From Cytobacillus solani (GTDB taxonomy: Bacteria > Bacillota > Bacilli > Bacillales > Cytobacillaceae): a DNA stretch of 64,000 bases. A program made the translations under genes and the position numbers. The stretch covers positions 366,361 to 430,360 of the forward strand of contig NZ_LJIX01000006.1 of assembly GCF_001420595.1 (NCBI RefSeq), in the 5' to 3' direction. A model generated the notes under the pieces. The model was not told the origin of the DNA and searched no databases. It saw only the letters and a program-made list of their open reading frames with translations. Shown here in pieces: positions 7,722-16,826 of this stretch; position 1 is the stretch's first letter, and each line of letters begins with the position of its first letter.

Positions 7722-10094
7722 ATGAATGAGGAGATACAAAAAAATGCAAATGCTAGCTACCGAAGAGCGGAGCAGAAAGCCAATCAGTATTTTAAGAAAC
7801 TTCATGAGCAGGTTAAGAAAAAGACATATGTTCCAACTCTGACAAAGGATATACAATCCTGGAAGCACAACCACATTCATTATCATTCGTTGCTTTCTTT
7901 ATTTTCTCGGAAAAAGGGGAACTCTAATTCTCTTGGGTATAAAAGTTATATTCAATGGCTTGAGCACACTGGCAAATTAAATAATTATCTGGATCGCAGC
8001 ATCTCTTATATTTTTATGAGGGACTTGGGAAAATCACTTCACTCATCTACTACACAGACCAGAATAAGAACTATTGTTGACAGTTTAAATAGGCAGCTGA
8101 CTGATTCTGCAAGAACAACAAATGAGATTTATAGCATGAAGTGGTTATATAGAAGAGCCCAGAAGGAAGGCATCGAATCCACCATCATCTGGGTGATTAA
8201 TAAACTAAAAGAGGTTTCCTCTAATATTCCTAAAGGGATGGATGCAACGCACGCTCAGCGGAAGATTATTAAAATTATCGCCGGAGTGGTGATGAATGAG
8301 ATTGAAGAGATGGATGGTCAAGTTTCGCCTAAAGCGCGTGCACAGAAACTTGATCGGGCGATTAGGCTAGGATATTCCTATGGACTGACCTATCCCTTCA
8401 TTGATGATCTTTTGGATGCGAAGATTTTATCTGAGAAAGAGGAGAAACAATATACTGAATGGATCCGTAACACTCTAGTCACAGGGAAAGTGCATAAATT
8501 GGGTGAGTGGACAGGAAAGAATAGAGAACTAATCAGATATATTCATAGGGAGCTTAAGGATGCCTTTGAGTATATGAAGAGCCAGCAGCAAAAGGAGACA
8601 AGACGATATTTTTTCGAGCAAGCCTATGTCTTTTATCATTCTCAGGAAGTGGACCGCGCAAAGGACCTTTCTAATGGGCATTATACAAATGAAGAGCTTT
8701 ATATTCCGGTTATTTTAAAGTCCTCGTCTTCACGATTGATCGTTCGTTCCTTAATTAATGCTGCTGAGGATGAGGAAATTGATAACCGAACATTTTATTA
8801 TGGGATCTACAACCAGCTGGCAGATGATTTTGCGGATATGTTTGAGGATATGGAGGATGGAGCGGTAACACCGTATACCTATTATATGAAATATCATGAT
8901 AAGCGCTCAGATCTGATCAATCCTTTTGAATTATACTGGACGGTTATCTCCAATTTGATTCATCATGTCTATCACTCAGATAAAAAGTCCCGTGAGGTCA
9001 TACTGGATCGGGCGATCAATGGATTGAAGAGATTTAAAGAACGAATGGGAGCAAAAAAATACGATGAAGTAATGGACATATTTGCTTCAGGAAATTCGGA
9101 ATTTAATCGGTTGATTCAAAAAATGGTTCGAAAAGCGGATGATGTGGATTTCTTTGATAAACTTCTTCGAGATCATGTGATAACCAATCTGAATAATGAC
9201 CGGATAGAAAAGGAAGATTTTTTTAATACAATTGAAAAAGGACGGAAGCAGATTAACAGCGTCTTATTTATTTCAAAAAATGAGAAGAATCCTTTAATGA
9301 ACGATTCAATTATTGATGCTGCAAATTATAGCCTAGAGGGAGATGGAAAGCGGCTCCGGCCAATCATGACATGGGTTATGGGTGTGAATGAATATGGATT
9401 AAATCAATCGGCTATGGAGCCGCTTCTAAAATCTTTGGAGTATATGCATACAGCATCCCTAATTTTCGATGATTTGCCATCTCAAGATAATGCATCTGTT
9501 CGCAGGGGACGCCAAACTCTTCATAAAGTATATAACATTGCTATTGCAGAATTAACAGGACTCTTTTTAACACAAAAGGCAACGAGGGAACAAGCATCAC
9601 TTGACCATTTTGATTCAAAAGCGGTGCTGAATTTGATTCGTTATTCTTCCAAAACAACAGAGGATATGTGTAAGGGACAGGCGATGGATCTGGAGTCTAA
9701 AGGAATGCAATTGACTTTGGAGCAATTAAATACCATGTGCTTTTATAAAACAGGGATTGGATTTGAGGCTGCACTCATTATGCCGGCAATTCTCGCCCAA
9801 GCAGACAAACTAGAGATGGATGCACTGAAGAAGTATGCCTACCATGCTGGGATCGCGTTCCAAATTAAGGATGATCTTCTGGATGTTGAAGGTAACCTGA
9901 ATTTACTTGGAAAACATACGGGGAAAGATGCTGAAAACAACAATTCAACCTTTGTAACGGTCCTAGGTTTTGAAGGAGCCGAGAAAGCGATGTGGGATCA
10001 TTACTGTCTAGCGATGGAAGCATTGGAAGAGGTACCGCGTAAGATTGTTTTTTTGAAGCATTTAATGGATTATATTGTGCACAGAGATCGCTAA
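7722..10094 (+). CDS. Two-part isoprenoid synthase: helical N-terminal half + trans-polyprenyl diphosphate synthase
   Basis: A 790-residue protein, more than twice the usual ~300 of a polyprenyl synthase. Residues ~510-790 hold a complete synthase: GDGKRLRPIM, first aspartate-rich motif DDLPSQD (~583-589) followed by RRGRQTLHK, and second motif FQIKDDLLD (~717). It should condense allylic diphosphates with isopentenyl diphosphate. Residues 1-500 are all-helical and contain FIDDLLDAKILSEKEE (~228) and LADDFADMFEDMEDG (~367). These resemble the metal-binding motifs of class I isoprenoid synthases, so this half may be a second, divergent synthase. The ATG at 7722 fits the AGAGGG site better than the one at 7713. 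The gene stands alone. Product unknown. Confidence 0.8.
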   Translation: MNEEIQKNANASYRRAEQKANQYFKKLHEQVKKKTYVPTLTKDIQSWKHNHIHYHSLLSLFSRKKGNSNSLGYKSYIQWLEHTGKLNNYLDRSISYIFMRDLGKSLHSSTTQTRIRTIVDSLNRQLTDSARTTNEIYSMKWLYRRAQKEGIESTIIWVINKLKEVSSNIPKGMDATHAQRKIIKIIAGVVMNEIEEMDGQVSPKARAQKLDRAIRLGYSYGLTYPFIDDLLDAKILSEKEEKQYTEWIRNTLVTGKVHKLGEWTGKNRELIRYIHRELKDAFEYMKSQQQKETRRYFFEQAYVFYHSQEVDRAKDLSNGHYTNEELYIPVILKSSSSRLIVRSLINAAEDEEIDNRTFYYGIYNQLADDFADMFEDMEDGAVTPYTYYMKYHDKRSDLINPFELYWTVISNLIHHVYHSDKKSREVILDRAINGLKRFKERMGAKKYDEVMDIFASGNSEFNRLIQKMVRKADDVDFFDKLLRDHVITNLNNDRIEKEDFFNTIEKGRKQINSVLFISKNEKNPLMNDSIIDAANYSLEGDGKRLRPIMTWVMGVNEYGLNQSAMEPLLKSLEYMHTASLIFDDLPSQDNASVRRGRQTLHKVYNIAIAELTGLFLTQKATREQASLDHFDSKAVLNLIRYSSKTTEDMCKGQAMDLESKGMQLTLEQLNTMCFYKTGIGFEAALIMPAILAQADKLEMDALKKYAYHAGIAFQIKDDLLDVEGNLNLLGKHTGKDAENNNSTFVTVLGFEGAEKAMWDHYCLAMEALEEVPRKIVFLKHLMDYIVHRDR

Positions 10095-10223
10095 GAGGGG
10101 AACCTTCAAAGATTATCAATTGCTGATTTTTATACTAATTAGACTAATTTAGTATGAAGTTCAACTTATTTACTAGATAATATAGTACTATAGATTTACA
10201 ACAAGTAGTTGGGGTGGAAATAA

Positions 10224-11285
10224 TTGACTCCATTTAATGAACAATTATTAAAAATAGAAGTTATCAGTGAAGAAGGAATTAAAGAGATAAAGGAACAGCT
10301 AAATATTCAATATCAGACATTAAGTTCAAAAGAAAAAGCAAGTATACTAGCAAAAACGATTCATCGAATGATAGACCAGTCCTTGCCCAATTTTTCGAAG
10401 GAAACGAAAAGAAGGATTCGGATGGAGCTGATGAATAAGAAACTGTCTGCCAATTCACTGTCTATCTCGGCTAATGATATCATTGAATCTAGCATAGGGC
10501 TGGCAACACGCGAGGAAATAGAACAAGAACTGCCGAAATGGGTATATAAGAAAGTAGATAAAGATATAAATGTATCAGAATTAAACATAGCGGGTTTTCT
10601 TAATAGCTACCCAAAAAGGGAAATTACATATCCTATTTCTATTGATGAAAACGAGCCAATATCCATTACAAACACATTTAAAAGCGGGATATGGCCAAAA
10701 TATAGATCGCTTTTCCTTGGCGCAACTGCAATCATATTCATAGCGTTTGTTATGATAATTTTTGTGGAGAATCCGGCCCAAGTACCTCTTGATTATGCAA
10801 AAGGGCAAACAGCAGAAAATAAAGAAGCAGCTACTAATCAAAGAATACCTAATAACTTGCCTTCCTATCTGCAATACGAACAGGTTGATGATAAGAAGTT
10901 AAGAGAATGGCTGAATGGAAGGAAATCAATCTTAGCAGAAGAACCCTACTATTCTTCCATTATAAATGCTGCGAGTGAATTTAATATTGACCCGCTATTA
11001 TTATTTGCTATTACGGGCCAGGAGCAAGGGTTTGTATCAAGAGAACATGTGAATGCAGAAAAAATCGCGAATAATCCTTTTAATGTATTTCATAGTTGGG
11101 AAGATTTTAATACGAACATTTCGGAATCAAGTCGAATTGCCGCACGCACAATTGTAAATGTAAGTAAGGATCGTCCAAAGGAAGAAGATCCTTTTCAGTG
11201 GATTAACCGAAAATATGCAGAGGATCCAAACTGGTGGATAGGTGTATCAACTATTTATAAGCAACTTGAAGAGGTTGCTCAATAA
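10224..11285 (+). CDS. Membrane-anchored protein with extracytoplasmic lysozyme-like (glucosaminidase-type) domain
   Basis: A 353-residue protein. It has a cytosolic charged helical N-terminus (~1-165), one membrane span at ~173-193 (LFLGATAIIFIAFVMIIFV), a short linker and a C-terminal domain of ~120 residues outside the cell. That domain starts YYSSIINAASEFNIDPLLLFAITGQEQGF and continues NPFNVFHSWEDF. It resembles the start of lysozyme/glucosaminidase folds, in which the Glu of GQEQG would be catalytic. The TTG start is supported by GGGGTGG upstream. A long cytosolic head before the span is unusual for a wall hydrolase and may carry regulation. Function is inferred only from fold resemblance. 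Confidence 0.6.
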   Translation: MTPFNEQLLKIEVISEEGIKEIKEQLNIQYQTLSSKEKASILAKTIHRMIDQSLPNFSKETKRRIRMELMNKKLSANSLSISANDIIESSIGLATREEIEQELPKWVYKKVDKDINVSELNIAGFLNSYPKREITYPISIDENEPISITNTFKSGIWPKYRSLFLGATAIIFIAFVMIIFVENPAQVPLDYAKGQTAENKEAATNQRIPNNLPSYLQYEQVDDKKLREWLNGRKSILAEEPYYSSIINAASEFNIDPLLLFAITGQEQGFVSREHVNAEKIANNPFNVFHSWEDFNTNISESSRIAARTIVNVSKDRPKEEDPFQWINRKYAEDPNWWIGVSTIYKQLEEVAQ

Positions 11286-11337
11286 GCTGAAAATCATAAA
11301 GTAAAGAAAAATTACTTCATGATTTTCAGCTTTTTTT
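11284..11337 (+). terminator. Long-stem terminator
   Basis: The stem AGCTGAAAATCATAAAGTAA pairs with the matching arm ending ATGATTTTCAGCT and is followed by TTTTTTG. The stop codon of the upstream gene overlaps the left arm. Confidence 0.88.
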
Positions 11338-11479
11338 GCTTCTATTTCTGAGTGCCCTTTGTTTTTCAAATAAATTATAAAACTTAGATCATAAACAATT
11401 CATTTATTAGGCATTTGTCTTAAACCTAATTCATCCAGTAAGCATAATTTGGTGTATAAATAGAAAAGGAGGGGCTTTT

Positions 11480-11707
11480 ATGCATGTAGGAAATGGAATG
11501 AATGATTTAAGAAGACCTTATGGATTCCGTCCTGGTTTTGGATTTGGCAGACCTGGATTCGACAGACCTTTTGGTTTTGGATTTGGCAGCCCTTTTTTCG
11601 GTGGATTTGTAGGAGGGCTTGCGGCAGGTGCGTTGTTGAGTCCGTTTGTTTATCCTAGACCTTATCCGTTCTATCCACCATATTACCCTTATTATCCATA
11701 TTACTAA
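11480..11707 (+). CDS. Small Gly/Phe/Pro/Tyr-rich protein, spore-coat-like
   Basis: A 75-residue protein with an AAAAGGAGG ribosome binding site. The middle is a Gly/Phe/Arg-rich run (GFGFGRPGFDRPFGFGFG), then a short hydrophobic patch (GGFVGGLAAGALLSPF) and a tail of Tyr-Pro repeats (YPFYPPYYPYYPYY). Such compositions are typical of spore coat or exosporium proteins of Bacilli, where tyrosines are cross-linked. The assignment rests on composition only. It stands alone between two terminators. Confidence 0.7.
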   Translation: MHVGNGMNDLRRPYGFRPGFGFGRPGFDRPFGFGFGSPFFGGFVGGLAAGALLSPFVYPRPYPFYPPYYPYYPYY

Positions 11708-11777
11708 TGAATGTTATAAGTATTTTTGAGTTCAGGAATTTTTTTGCGTAGCTTATTTATCGATTTGAAATTTGAAA

Positions 11778-11810
11778 GAGGCTCTTATGCATTTGCATAG
11801 AGCTTTTTTG
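11778..11810 (+). terminator. Terminator of the small coat-like gene
   Basis: The stem AGGCTCTTATGCA/TGCATAGAGCTT, nearly perfect, is followed by TTTTTTG. Confidence 0.82.
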
Positions 11811-11905
11811 CTTTTACCTTAAAAATTTGGGCTATTAAATAAATTGCTCAACCATGTATAATTTACATATGGAACATTTAGGAAAATATGAAAGGATCAG
11901 GTTAA

Positions 11906-12823
11906 ATGGAGAATGACGATTATATAAAAAGAATAGGAAAAGTTATTCAGTTTATTGAAGAAAATAGCTTTCAGCCTATTAGCCTTGAAGATTTAGCCAG
12001 TATCTCTAGCTTTTCAAAATATCATTTTTCTCGAATATTTACTTCCATCGTTGGTCTTACTCCCATTGCATTTGTAAACCAAAAACGTCTTCATAAATCC
12101 GCGGTTTATTTGTTAGAAACGAATAAGACAATTCTCGAAATTGCTAGTCTTTGTGGTTTTGAATCTGTCTCTAACTTTAACGCCATATTCAAAAGACACT
12201 TTAGCAAAACACCAAGCGAAGTAAGGAAGGAATTTAAAGAAAATAGCAATTTCCCATTACAAATTAGCAAAATTCAGGAAGAGTTATCCAATCCTCTTAA
12301 TTACTATAAAAGTAACAAAAATGATTTTCTAAGGAGGATTTGGAAAATGAATATTTCTGTTAAGGAGCTTCCCGAATACGAAGTTGCGTATATCAGACAT
12401 ATTGGAAGTTATTTGGATACGCATCATGCCTGGAGTAAATTAGGAAAGTGGGCAGAACAAAACAATCTTTTTCCGACAAATCAGTACTTCATTGGCATTT
12501 CTTTAGATGATCCGAGTATGGTTGATGAATTCGCTTGTCGCTATGATGCTTGTGTAACGATTCCAATTGATTTCAATAAAGAAGATCAGAGTGAGGTTCA
12601 ATTTAAAAAATTATCTGGTGGAGTTTATGCATTGTACACGTTCTACGATACGATAGATAAGTTTGCGATTACCTATCAAAGCTTATTTGGACAATGGCTG
12701 CCAAATAGTGAGTATGATGCGGATGATCGCCCCTGTTTAGAGTTTTGTATGAATAACCCAATGGAAGACCCGGAAGGAAAATGCAAGGTAGATTTATACA
12801 TTCCGATTAAAAAGAGAAAATGA
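11906..12823 (+). CDS. AraC family regulator with GyrI-like effector domain
   Basis: A 305-residue protein. Residues ~8-105 form the AraC double HTH (ISLEDLASISSFSKYHFSRIF, then LEIASLCGFESVSNFNAIFKRHFSKTPSEVRKE). Residues ~145-305 form a GyrI-like/SOUL-type small-molecule binding domain (ISVKELPEYEVAYIRHIGSY to CKVDLYIPIKKR). Such proteins bind hydrophobic or cationic compounds and activate drug-response genes. The downstream GNAT gene starts 33 bases later and is likely co-transcribed, which would fit a compound-modifying partner. Confidence 0.9.
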   Translation: MENDDYIKRIGKVIQFIEENSFQPISLEDLASISSFSKYHFSRIFTSIVGLTPIAFVNQKRLHKSAVYLLETNKTILEIASLCGFESVSNFNAIFKRHFSKTPSEVRKEFKENSNFPLQISKIQEELSNPLNYYKSNKNDFLRRIWKMNISVKELPEYEVAYIRHIGSYLDTHHAWSKLGKWAEQNNLFPTNQYFIGISLDDPSMVDEFACRYDACVTIPIDFNKEDQSEVQFKKLSGGVYALYTFYDTIDKFAITYQSLFGQWLPNSEYDADDRPCLEFCMNNPMEDPEGKCKVDLYIPIKKRK

Positions 12824-12856
12824 ATACTAAAAAGGATGAAAGCGGTGAGTGAGTTT

Positions 12857-13417
12857 ATGAATATGGAAACTATTTTCAATGAGTTCCCTATTTTGAAGTC
12901 TGATCAACTTATCTTAAAAAAAGTAGAAGAAAATGACTTCGAAGGTGTATTTGCTATTTACAATAATGGACGCGTCTTCGAATATTGTGGGATTATTCCT
13001 AAGCATAATAAAGATACAGTGAAAAAAATGATTAGTCATTTTGAACGTGATTATCTAAAGAGAACAAGAATTAAGTGGGGGATTTTTTTTAATGATGAGC
13101 TGGTTGGAATTATCGAAGCCTTTGATTTTAATCAAAAGGTAAATATGTGCACAATCGGCTACTTTTTAGCAGAATCTTATTGGGGGAAAGGCATTGCTAC
13201 AGAAGCTGTTCGAATCTTGTTAACATTTCTATTTATGGAGGGAAATGTGAATAGAATACAAGCGGAGGTCATGCCGCAAAATGAGAGTTCAAAGAAGGTC
13301 TTGCTGAAAAATGGTTTCATGTACGAAGGTACTTTACGGCAAGCAACATTGTGGTCAGGGAAAGGAATCGTCGATTTAGAAATATACAGTATTCTAAGAG
13401 AAGAATACATAAAGTAA
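12857..13417 (+). CDS. GNAT N-acetyltransferase, RimJ/RimL type
   Basis: A 186-residue protein with the RimJ/RimL pattern: an N-terminal TDRLILR-like start (LKSDQLILKKVEENDF), acetyl-CoA loop YWGKGIATEAVRILL, then NRIQAEVMPQNESSKKVLLKNGFMYEGTLRQ. These enzymes acetylate N-terminal or other amines in the cytosol. The ATG at 12857 is chosen over 12836 because GGTGAG lies 7 bases before it. It directly precedes a decayed copy of the small 16827 gene, which begins right after the stop codon. Substrate unknown. Confidence 0.85.
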   Translation: MNMETIFNEFPILKSDQLILKKVEENDFEGVFAIYNNGRVFEYCGIIPKHNKDTVKKMISHFERDYLKRTRIKWGIFFNDELVGIIEAFDFNQKVNMCTIGYFLAESYWGKGIATEAVRILLTFLFMEGNVNRIQAEVMPQNESSKKVLLKNGFMYEGTLRQATLWSGKGIVDLEIYSILREEYIK

Positions 13418-13535
13418 ACGGTTCATACATGGCAGTAAGCACTTGACCATACAGAGAAGGAAGATAGTAAAATTGCAAGATGCAATCTATTTTCTAAATT
13501 TTTCTCAGCAGCAATTAACTGGATATCAGGATTAG
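13418..13535 (+). pseudogene. Decayed copy of the 57-codon gene at 16827
   Basis: The DNA follows the intact gene from its ACGGTTCATACA block to its end. It keeps TVHT, TEK and SKI in one frame, with a TAA after TVHTWQ, and QQQLTGYQD plus the stop codon in another frame. So it carries at least one nonsense change and one frameshift, and it lacks the first ~20 codons. The intact copy lies 3.3 kb downstream with a TetR gene and two acetyltransferase genes in between. Confidence 0.8.
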
Positions 13536-13550
13536 AAAGATACGAAAAAT

Positions 13551-13595
13551 TTGATGCCCCTATCCGTCTATATGATGGATAGGGGCAAATTGTTT
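13551..13595 (+). terminator. Strong hairpin, probable terminator
   Basis: The stem is GCCCCTATCC/GGATAGGGGC. The following AAATTGTTTATC is a weak T-tract, so termination is likely but not certain. It separates the AraC-GNAT unit from the TetR unit. Confidence 0.6.
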
Positions 13596-13645
13596 ATCAT
13601 TTAGCCAGTTATTGATTTCAGAAAAATTAAAAAATAACTTGAAAT

Positions 13646-13663
13646 AAACTGGCTAGTCGGTTT
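13646..13663. promoter_or_regulatory. TetR-type operator upstream of the TetR gene
   Basis: AAACTGGCTAGTCGGTTT is an imperfect 18-bp dyad centred on CTAG, of the kind bound by TetR/AcrR repressors. It lies about 60 bp before the TetR start. A weaker relative (AAACCAATTAGTTAG, ~14366) sits before the next gene. Confidence 0.55.
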
Positions 13664-13720
13664 ATTATATTGATAATCAATATTATTACAGTTTTTGTTA
13701 AATAGTATGGAGGGAATCAT

Positions 13721-14335
13721 TTGCCGCCAATCGTATCTGAAGAATATAAGCAGAAAAAGAAAAGAGAAATTTTAGACAGCGCCTTAGATTGTTTTGCAAA
13801 AAAGGGATTTCAAGTGGCAACAATCGATGACATTGTTAAACGTTCAGGAATTAGTAAGGGAGCCATTTATAATTATTTTAAAAGTAAAGATGAAATTTAC
13901 TTAGAATTAATGCGTGAGCAGACTGAAACGAACAATGCAAAATTACTAGAGAAGCTAATCAATCTAAGAACAGCTAAAGAAAAACTAATCTATCTTTTTG
14001 GAATTTATATAGGAATGGATCCCTATGAAGAAGATAGAAGAAAAATTATTATCGTACATTTGGAATTTACATTATATTCGTCTAGAAGTGATGAGATTAA
14101 TAAGATTCTCAAAGAAAGAGGGCGTAAATTCTTTATTCAATTGATTATAGAAATAATAGAAGAAGGTCAAAGATTAGGAGAGTTCCGAAGAAACGTTGAA
14201 CTTCAAGTGATCGCAAATATGTTTTGGACTTTAATGGACGGAGCTATGCTGCATACGATAATCAATAACGAATACCCTTATACTGAAGTGCTAGAAAACT
14301 ATCAACAGATGATTCTAAGCTTTTTAGAATGCTAA
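13721..14335 (+). CDS. TetR/AcrR family transcriptional regulator
   Basis: A 204-residue protein. The N-terminal HTH occupies residues ~8-55 (REILDSALDCFAKKGFQVATIDDIVKRSGISKGAIYNYFKSKDEIY). The rest is the helical ligand-binding and dimer domain. It starts at TTG behind GGAGGG. A dyad typical of this family lies upstream, so it probably represses itself and the two downstream acetyltransferase genes on the same strand. Ligand unknown. Confidence 0.9.
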   Translation: MPPIVSEEYKQKKKREILDSALDCFAKKGFQVATIDDIVKRSGISKGAIYNYFKSKDEIYLELMREQTETNNAKLLEKLINLRTAKEKLIYLFGIYIGMDPYEEDRRKIIIVHLEFTLYSSRSDEINKILKERGRKFFIQLIIEIIEEGQRLGEFRRNVELQVIANMFWTLMDGAMLHTIINNEYPYTEVLENYQQMILSFLEC

Positions 14336-14444
14336 CAATTCATTTAGGCATGCTGCTGTAAAATAAACCAATTAGTTAGATTCGTGGCAATTTATTTTAC
14401 AGCCATCTAAATTTTTTAAATTACCAGATTTGGGGTGAGATGTG

Positions 14445-15707
14445 ATGGAAAGTAACATTAGAAGACTGGAAAAAGAGGAGATTTCAAGCTTTGCAGAAAT
14501 TGTTGTAAATGCCTATCCAGGAACAACGAGAAATACTGCTGAATTTAAGCAAAAATATATAGACAGTTTAGTATCCATACAAGAGAAAGTTGATACGGTT
14601 AATTTTTATGGATTGTTTCGCAATGGGAAATTAACTGGTGGCATGAGAATTCATCATTTTACGATGAATGTATATGGCAAACTAGTCGAAGCTGGCGGAG
14701 TTGGACTGGTTGCAGTAGATTTGCTTCATAAAAAGGAAAAGGTTGCGAAAGAGCTGATCGACTATTTCATTTCCTATTTTAAAGAAAAGGGAACATCAAT
14801 CGTCATGCTGTACCCGTTCAGACCCGATTTTTATAAGAAAATGGGCTTTGGCTATGGGACAAAGATGAATCAATACCAAATTGAACCGGCTAGTTTTCCA
14901 AAGGAAGTAACAAAAGAAGGATTAATGTATTTAGAATCATCTTATAAAGAACTGATAGAGAGCTGTGCAAACCGATATGCTCGTTCAACTCATGGCATGA
15001 TTTTGAAGACAGATCATGACCTGGAAATCTTGTTCAAAAACCCTGATCACAAGCTAGTTGGATTTATGGAGAATGGGGAATTGAAGGGCTATCTAGTCTT
15101 CACCTTTAAAAGTGTCAATAACGAAAACTTCTTAGTCAATAATTTAATCATTAAAGAGTTCATTTACGAAACGCCAAAGGCACTTACTCAAATAAGCCAT
15201 TTTTTAAACACACAGGCTGACCAAGTGAATCGAATCATTCTGAACACGCAAGATGATGATATAGAGTTTTTAATCAGTGAATCGAGAAATGGCAGCAATC
15301 ACTTAATACCCAGTGTTTATCATGAAACGAAGACATCAGGAATCGGTCTAATGTATAAAATAATTGACGTTCCGAAGTTTCTATTACACCTTCCTACTGA
15401 TCATTTATCCAATCAAGCCTGTCAGGTAGGTGTAATGATAAAAGACTCGTTCCATTCGGATGAACCGCAAAAATGGCTTCTGTCTTATGGAAATGGAAAG
15501 TTTGCAGTAGATGAGTATGTGCTAAAAAGTACGGATATTGAAGTAGAGCTTGATATCTCGGATTTTTCTTCCCTTGCTATGGGGGCAATAAGTGCTGATA
15601 AATTGTATCAGTATGGGCGATTAAAAATAAAAAAATCAGAAGATATGGCTGTGATTAAACAATTATTCCCGCATTTACAAAAGCCTATTTGTATGACAGC
15701 ATTTTGA
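14445..15707 (+). CDS. Eis-type GNAT acetyltransferase with SCP2-like C-terminal domain
   Basis: A 420-residue protein of the Eis family, in which two GNAT folds and a sterol-carrier-like C-terminal domain form one subunit. The acetyl-CoA segment is VEAGGVGLVAVDLLHKKEKV; FRPDFYKKMGFGYG follows as in other Eis proteins, and the SCP2-like part starts near residue 315. Family members acetylate amino groups of aminoglycosides, polyamines or peptides. An ATG (14445) follows a GTG by one codon; both fit the GGGGTGAG site. The next acetyltransferase gene starts 28 bases downstream. Confidence 0.88.
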   Translation: MESNIRRLEKEEISSFAEIVVNAYPGTTRNTAEFKQKYIDSLVSIQEKVDTVNFYGLFRNGKLTGGMRIHHFTMNVYGKLVEAGGVGLVAVDLLHKKEKVAKELIDYFISYFKEKGTSIVMLYPFRPDFYKKMGFGYGTKMNQYQIEPASFPKEVTKEGLMYLESSYKELIESCANRYARSTHGMILKTDHDLEILFKNPDHKLVGFMENGELKGYLVFTFKSVNNENFLVNNLIIKEFIYETPKALTQISHFLNTQADQVNRIILNTQDDDIEFLISESRNGSNHLIPSVYHETKTSGIGLMYKIIDVPKFLLHLPTDHLSNQACQVGVMIKDSFHSDEPQKWLLSYGNGKFAVDEYVLKSTDIEVELDISDFSSLAMGAISADKLYQYGRLKIKKSEDMAVIKQLFPHLQKPICMTAF

Positions 15708-15735
15708 TTTTATGAATAAGAGACGGGGGATCGCG

Positions 15736-16617
15736 ATGATCGAAATAAAGAGATTAAAAGATTGTACAATTGAAGAGGGCGTAGAGGCATGGAATACCGG
15801 CTTTGAGGGGTATTATTTCGATGCGACTACGACAGCAGATAAATTCATAACTAGATTAGTACATGAGGGATTGTCACCCAATCTTTCCATTGTTGCGTTC
15901 ATGGACAAAAAGCCAATTGGTATTGTAAAAAATGGAATTCGTGAGTTTAATGGAAAAAAATTAGCCTGGAATGGAGGCACTGGCGTTGCCTTAGATCTAA
16001 GAAAAAAAGGGATAGGGAGGATGTTAATGGAAGAAACCTTATCCATCCTTAATGAAGAAAAGGTAGATTATGCTTCATTAGAAGCTATAAGTGAAAATGT
16101 TAAAGCCATTTCCTTATATGAAAAGATGGGTTATGAAATAGTTGATCACTTAGAATATTTAGGGTTAAACGGGCAATTAGAAAATAATTATTCTACTATT
16201 TCCTTAAATAAATACAAAATAGAAAGAGCAGTTCCACAGCAAATAGGATTGATTCCATTCTATAAAGGGATGAATCCTTGGCAGACACAGTGGCAAAGTG
16301 CAAGGGATGGAGAAGCAATGATTGTAAAAGACTCAGATGAAAATCCAATAGGGTATGCTTATTTTCGGAGAACATTTAATAATGAAGGCAAGCATATAAA
16401 TACAGTTTTATATCAATGTGAAGTGGAACCAGAACAAAAGGATGCTGAGCAAATAACAAAATCATTAATTAATGCGGTGTTTCGATCGTTTACTGATGAT
16501 ATTAATCGTGTCATTCCTAACTTACCGATTGCTCAAAGTGGATTAACCCATTCTATTTTAAAGGCAATTGGCTTTAAATCAAAGACTGAGCAAGTTTACA
16601 TGATTAAAAAAATGTAA
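15736..16617 (+). CDS. Two-domain GNAT N-acetyltransferase
   Basis: A 293-residue protein. An N-terminal GNAT domain has a clear acetyl-CoA loop (TGVALDLRKKGIGRMLMEETL) and the SENVKAISLYEKMGYE end motif. The second half (~150-293) is a divergent GNAT-like domain ending AIGFKSKTEQVYMIKKM. The ATG at 15736 is favoured by GGGGGA just upstream rather than the ATG at 15712. It probably shares a transcript with TetR and the Eis-like gene. Substrate unknown. Confidence 0.83.
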   Translation: MIEIKRLKDCTIEEGVEAWNTGFEGYYFDATTTADKFITRLVHEGLSPNLSIVAFMDKKPIGIVKNGIREFNGKKLAWNGGTGVALDLRKKGIGRMLMEETLSILNEEKVDYASLEAISENVKAISLYEKMGYEIVDHLEYLGLNGQLENNYSTISLNKYKIERAVPQQIGLIPFYKGMNPWQTQWQSARDGEAMIVKDSDENPIGYAYFRRTFNNEGKHINTVLYQCEVEPEQKDAEQITKSLINAVFRSFTDDINRVIPNLPIAQSGLTHSILKAIGFKSKTEQVYMIKKM

Positions 16618-16826
16618 AGATTAAAACCTAATTTATCATTAGAAGCAGCTGTGTAATAGGTTTTTAAGAATCTAATTCATTTAACAGAATTAGCTTGCAT
16701 GCTGATGAAGCAATTTATGGTATGAAAGTAGCGATTTCAAAGGATATTCTTTTAGATGAGAATAGGAATGAAACTAACCACTTGTGCAGATACTATTTTT
16801 GATTCGTAATAAAAGGAGAGATACAT

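Noticed and set aside
16660-16803. Short open frame ending CRYYF between the acetyltransferase and the 57-codon gene
   Set aside because: About 40 codons without a ribosome binding site and with no recognisable similarity.
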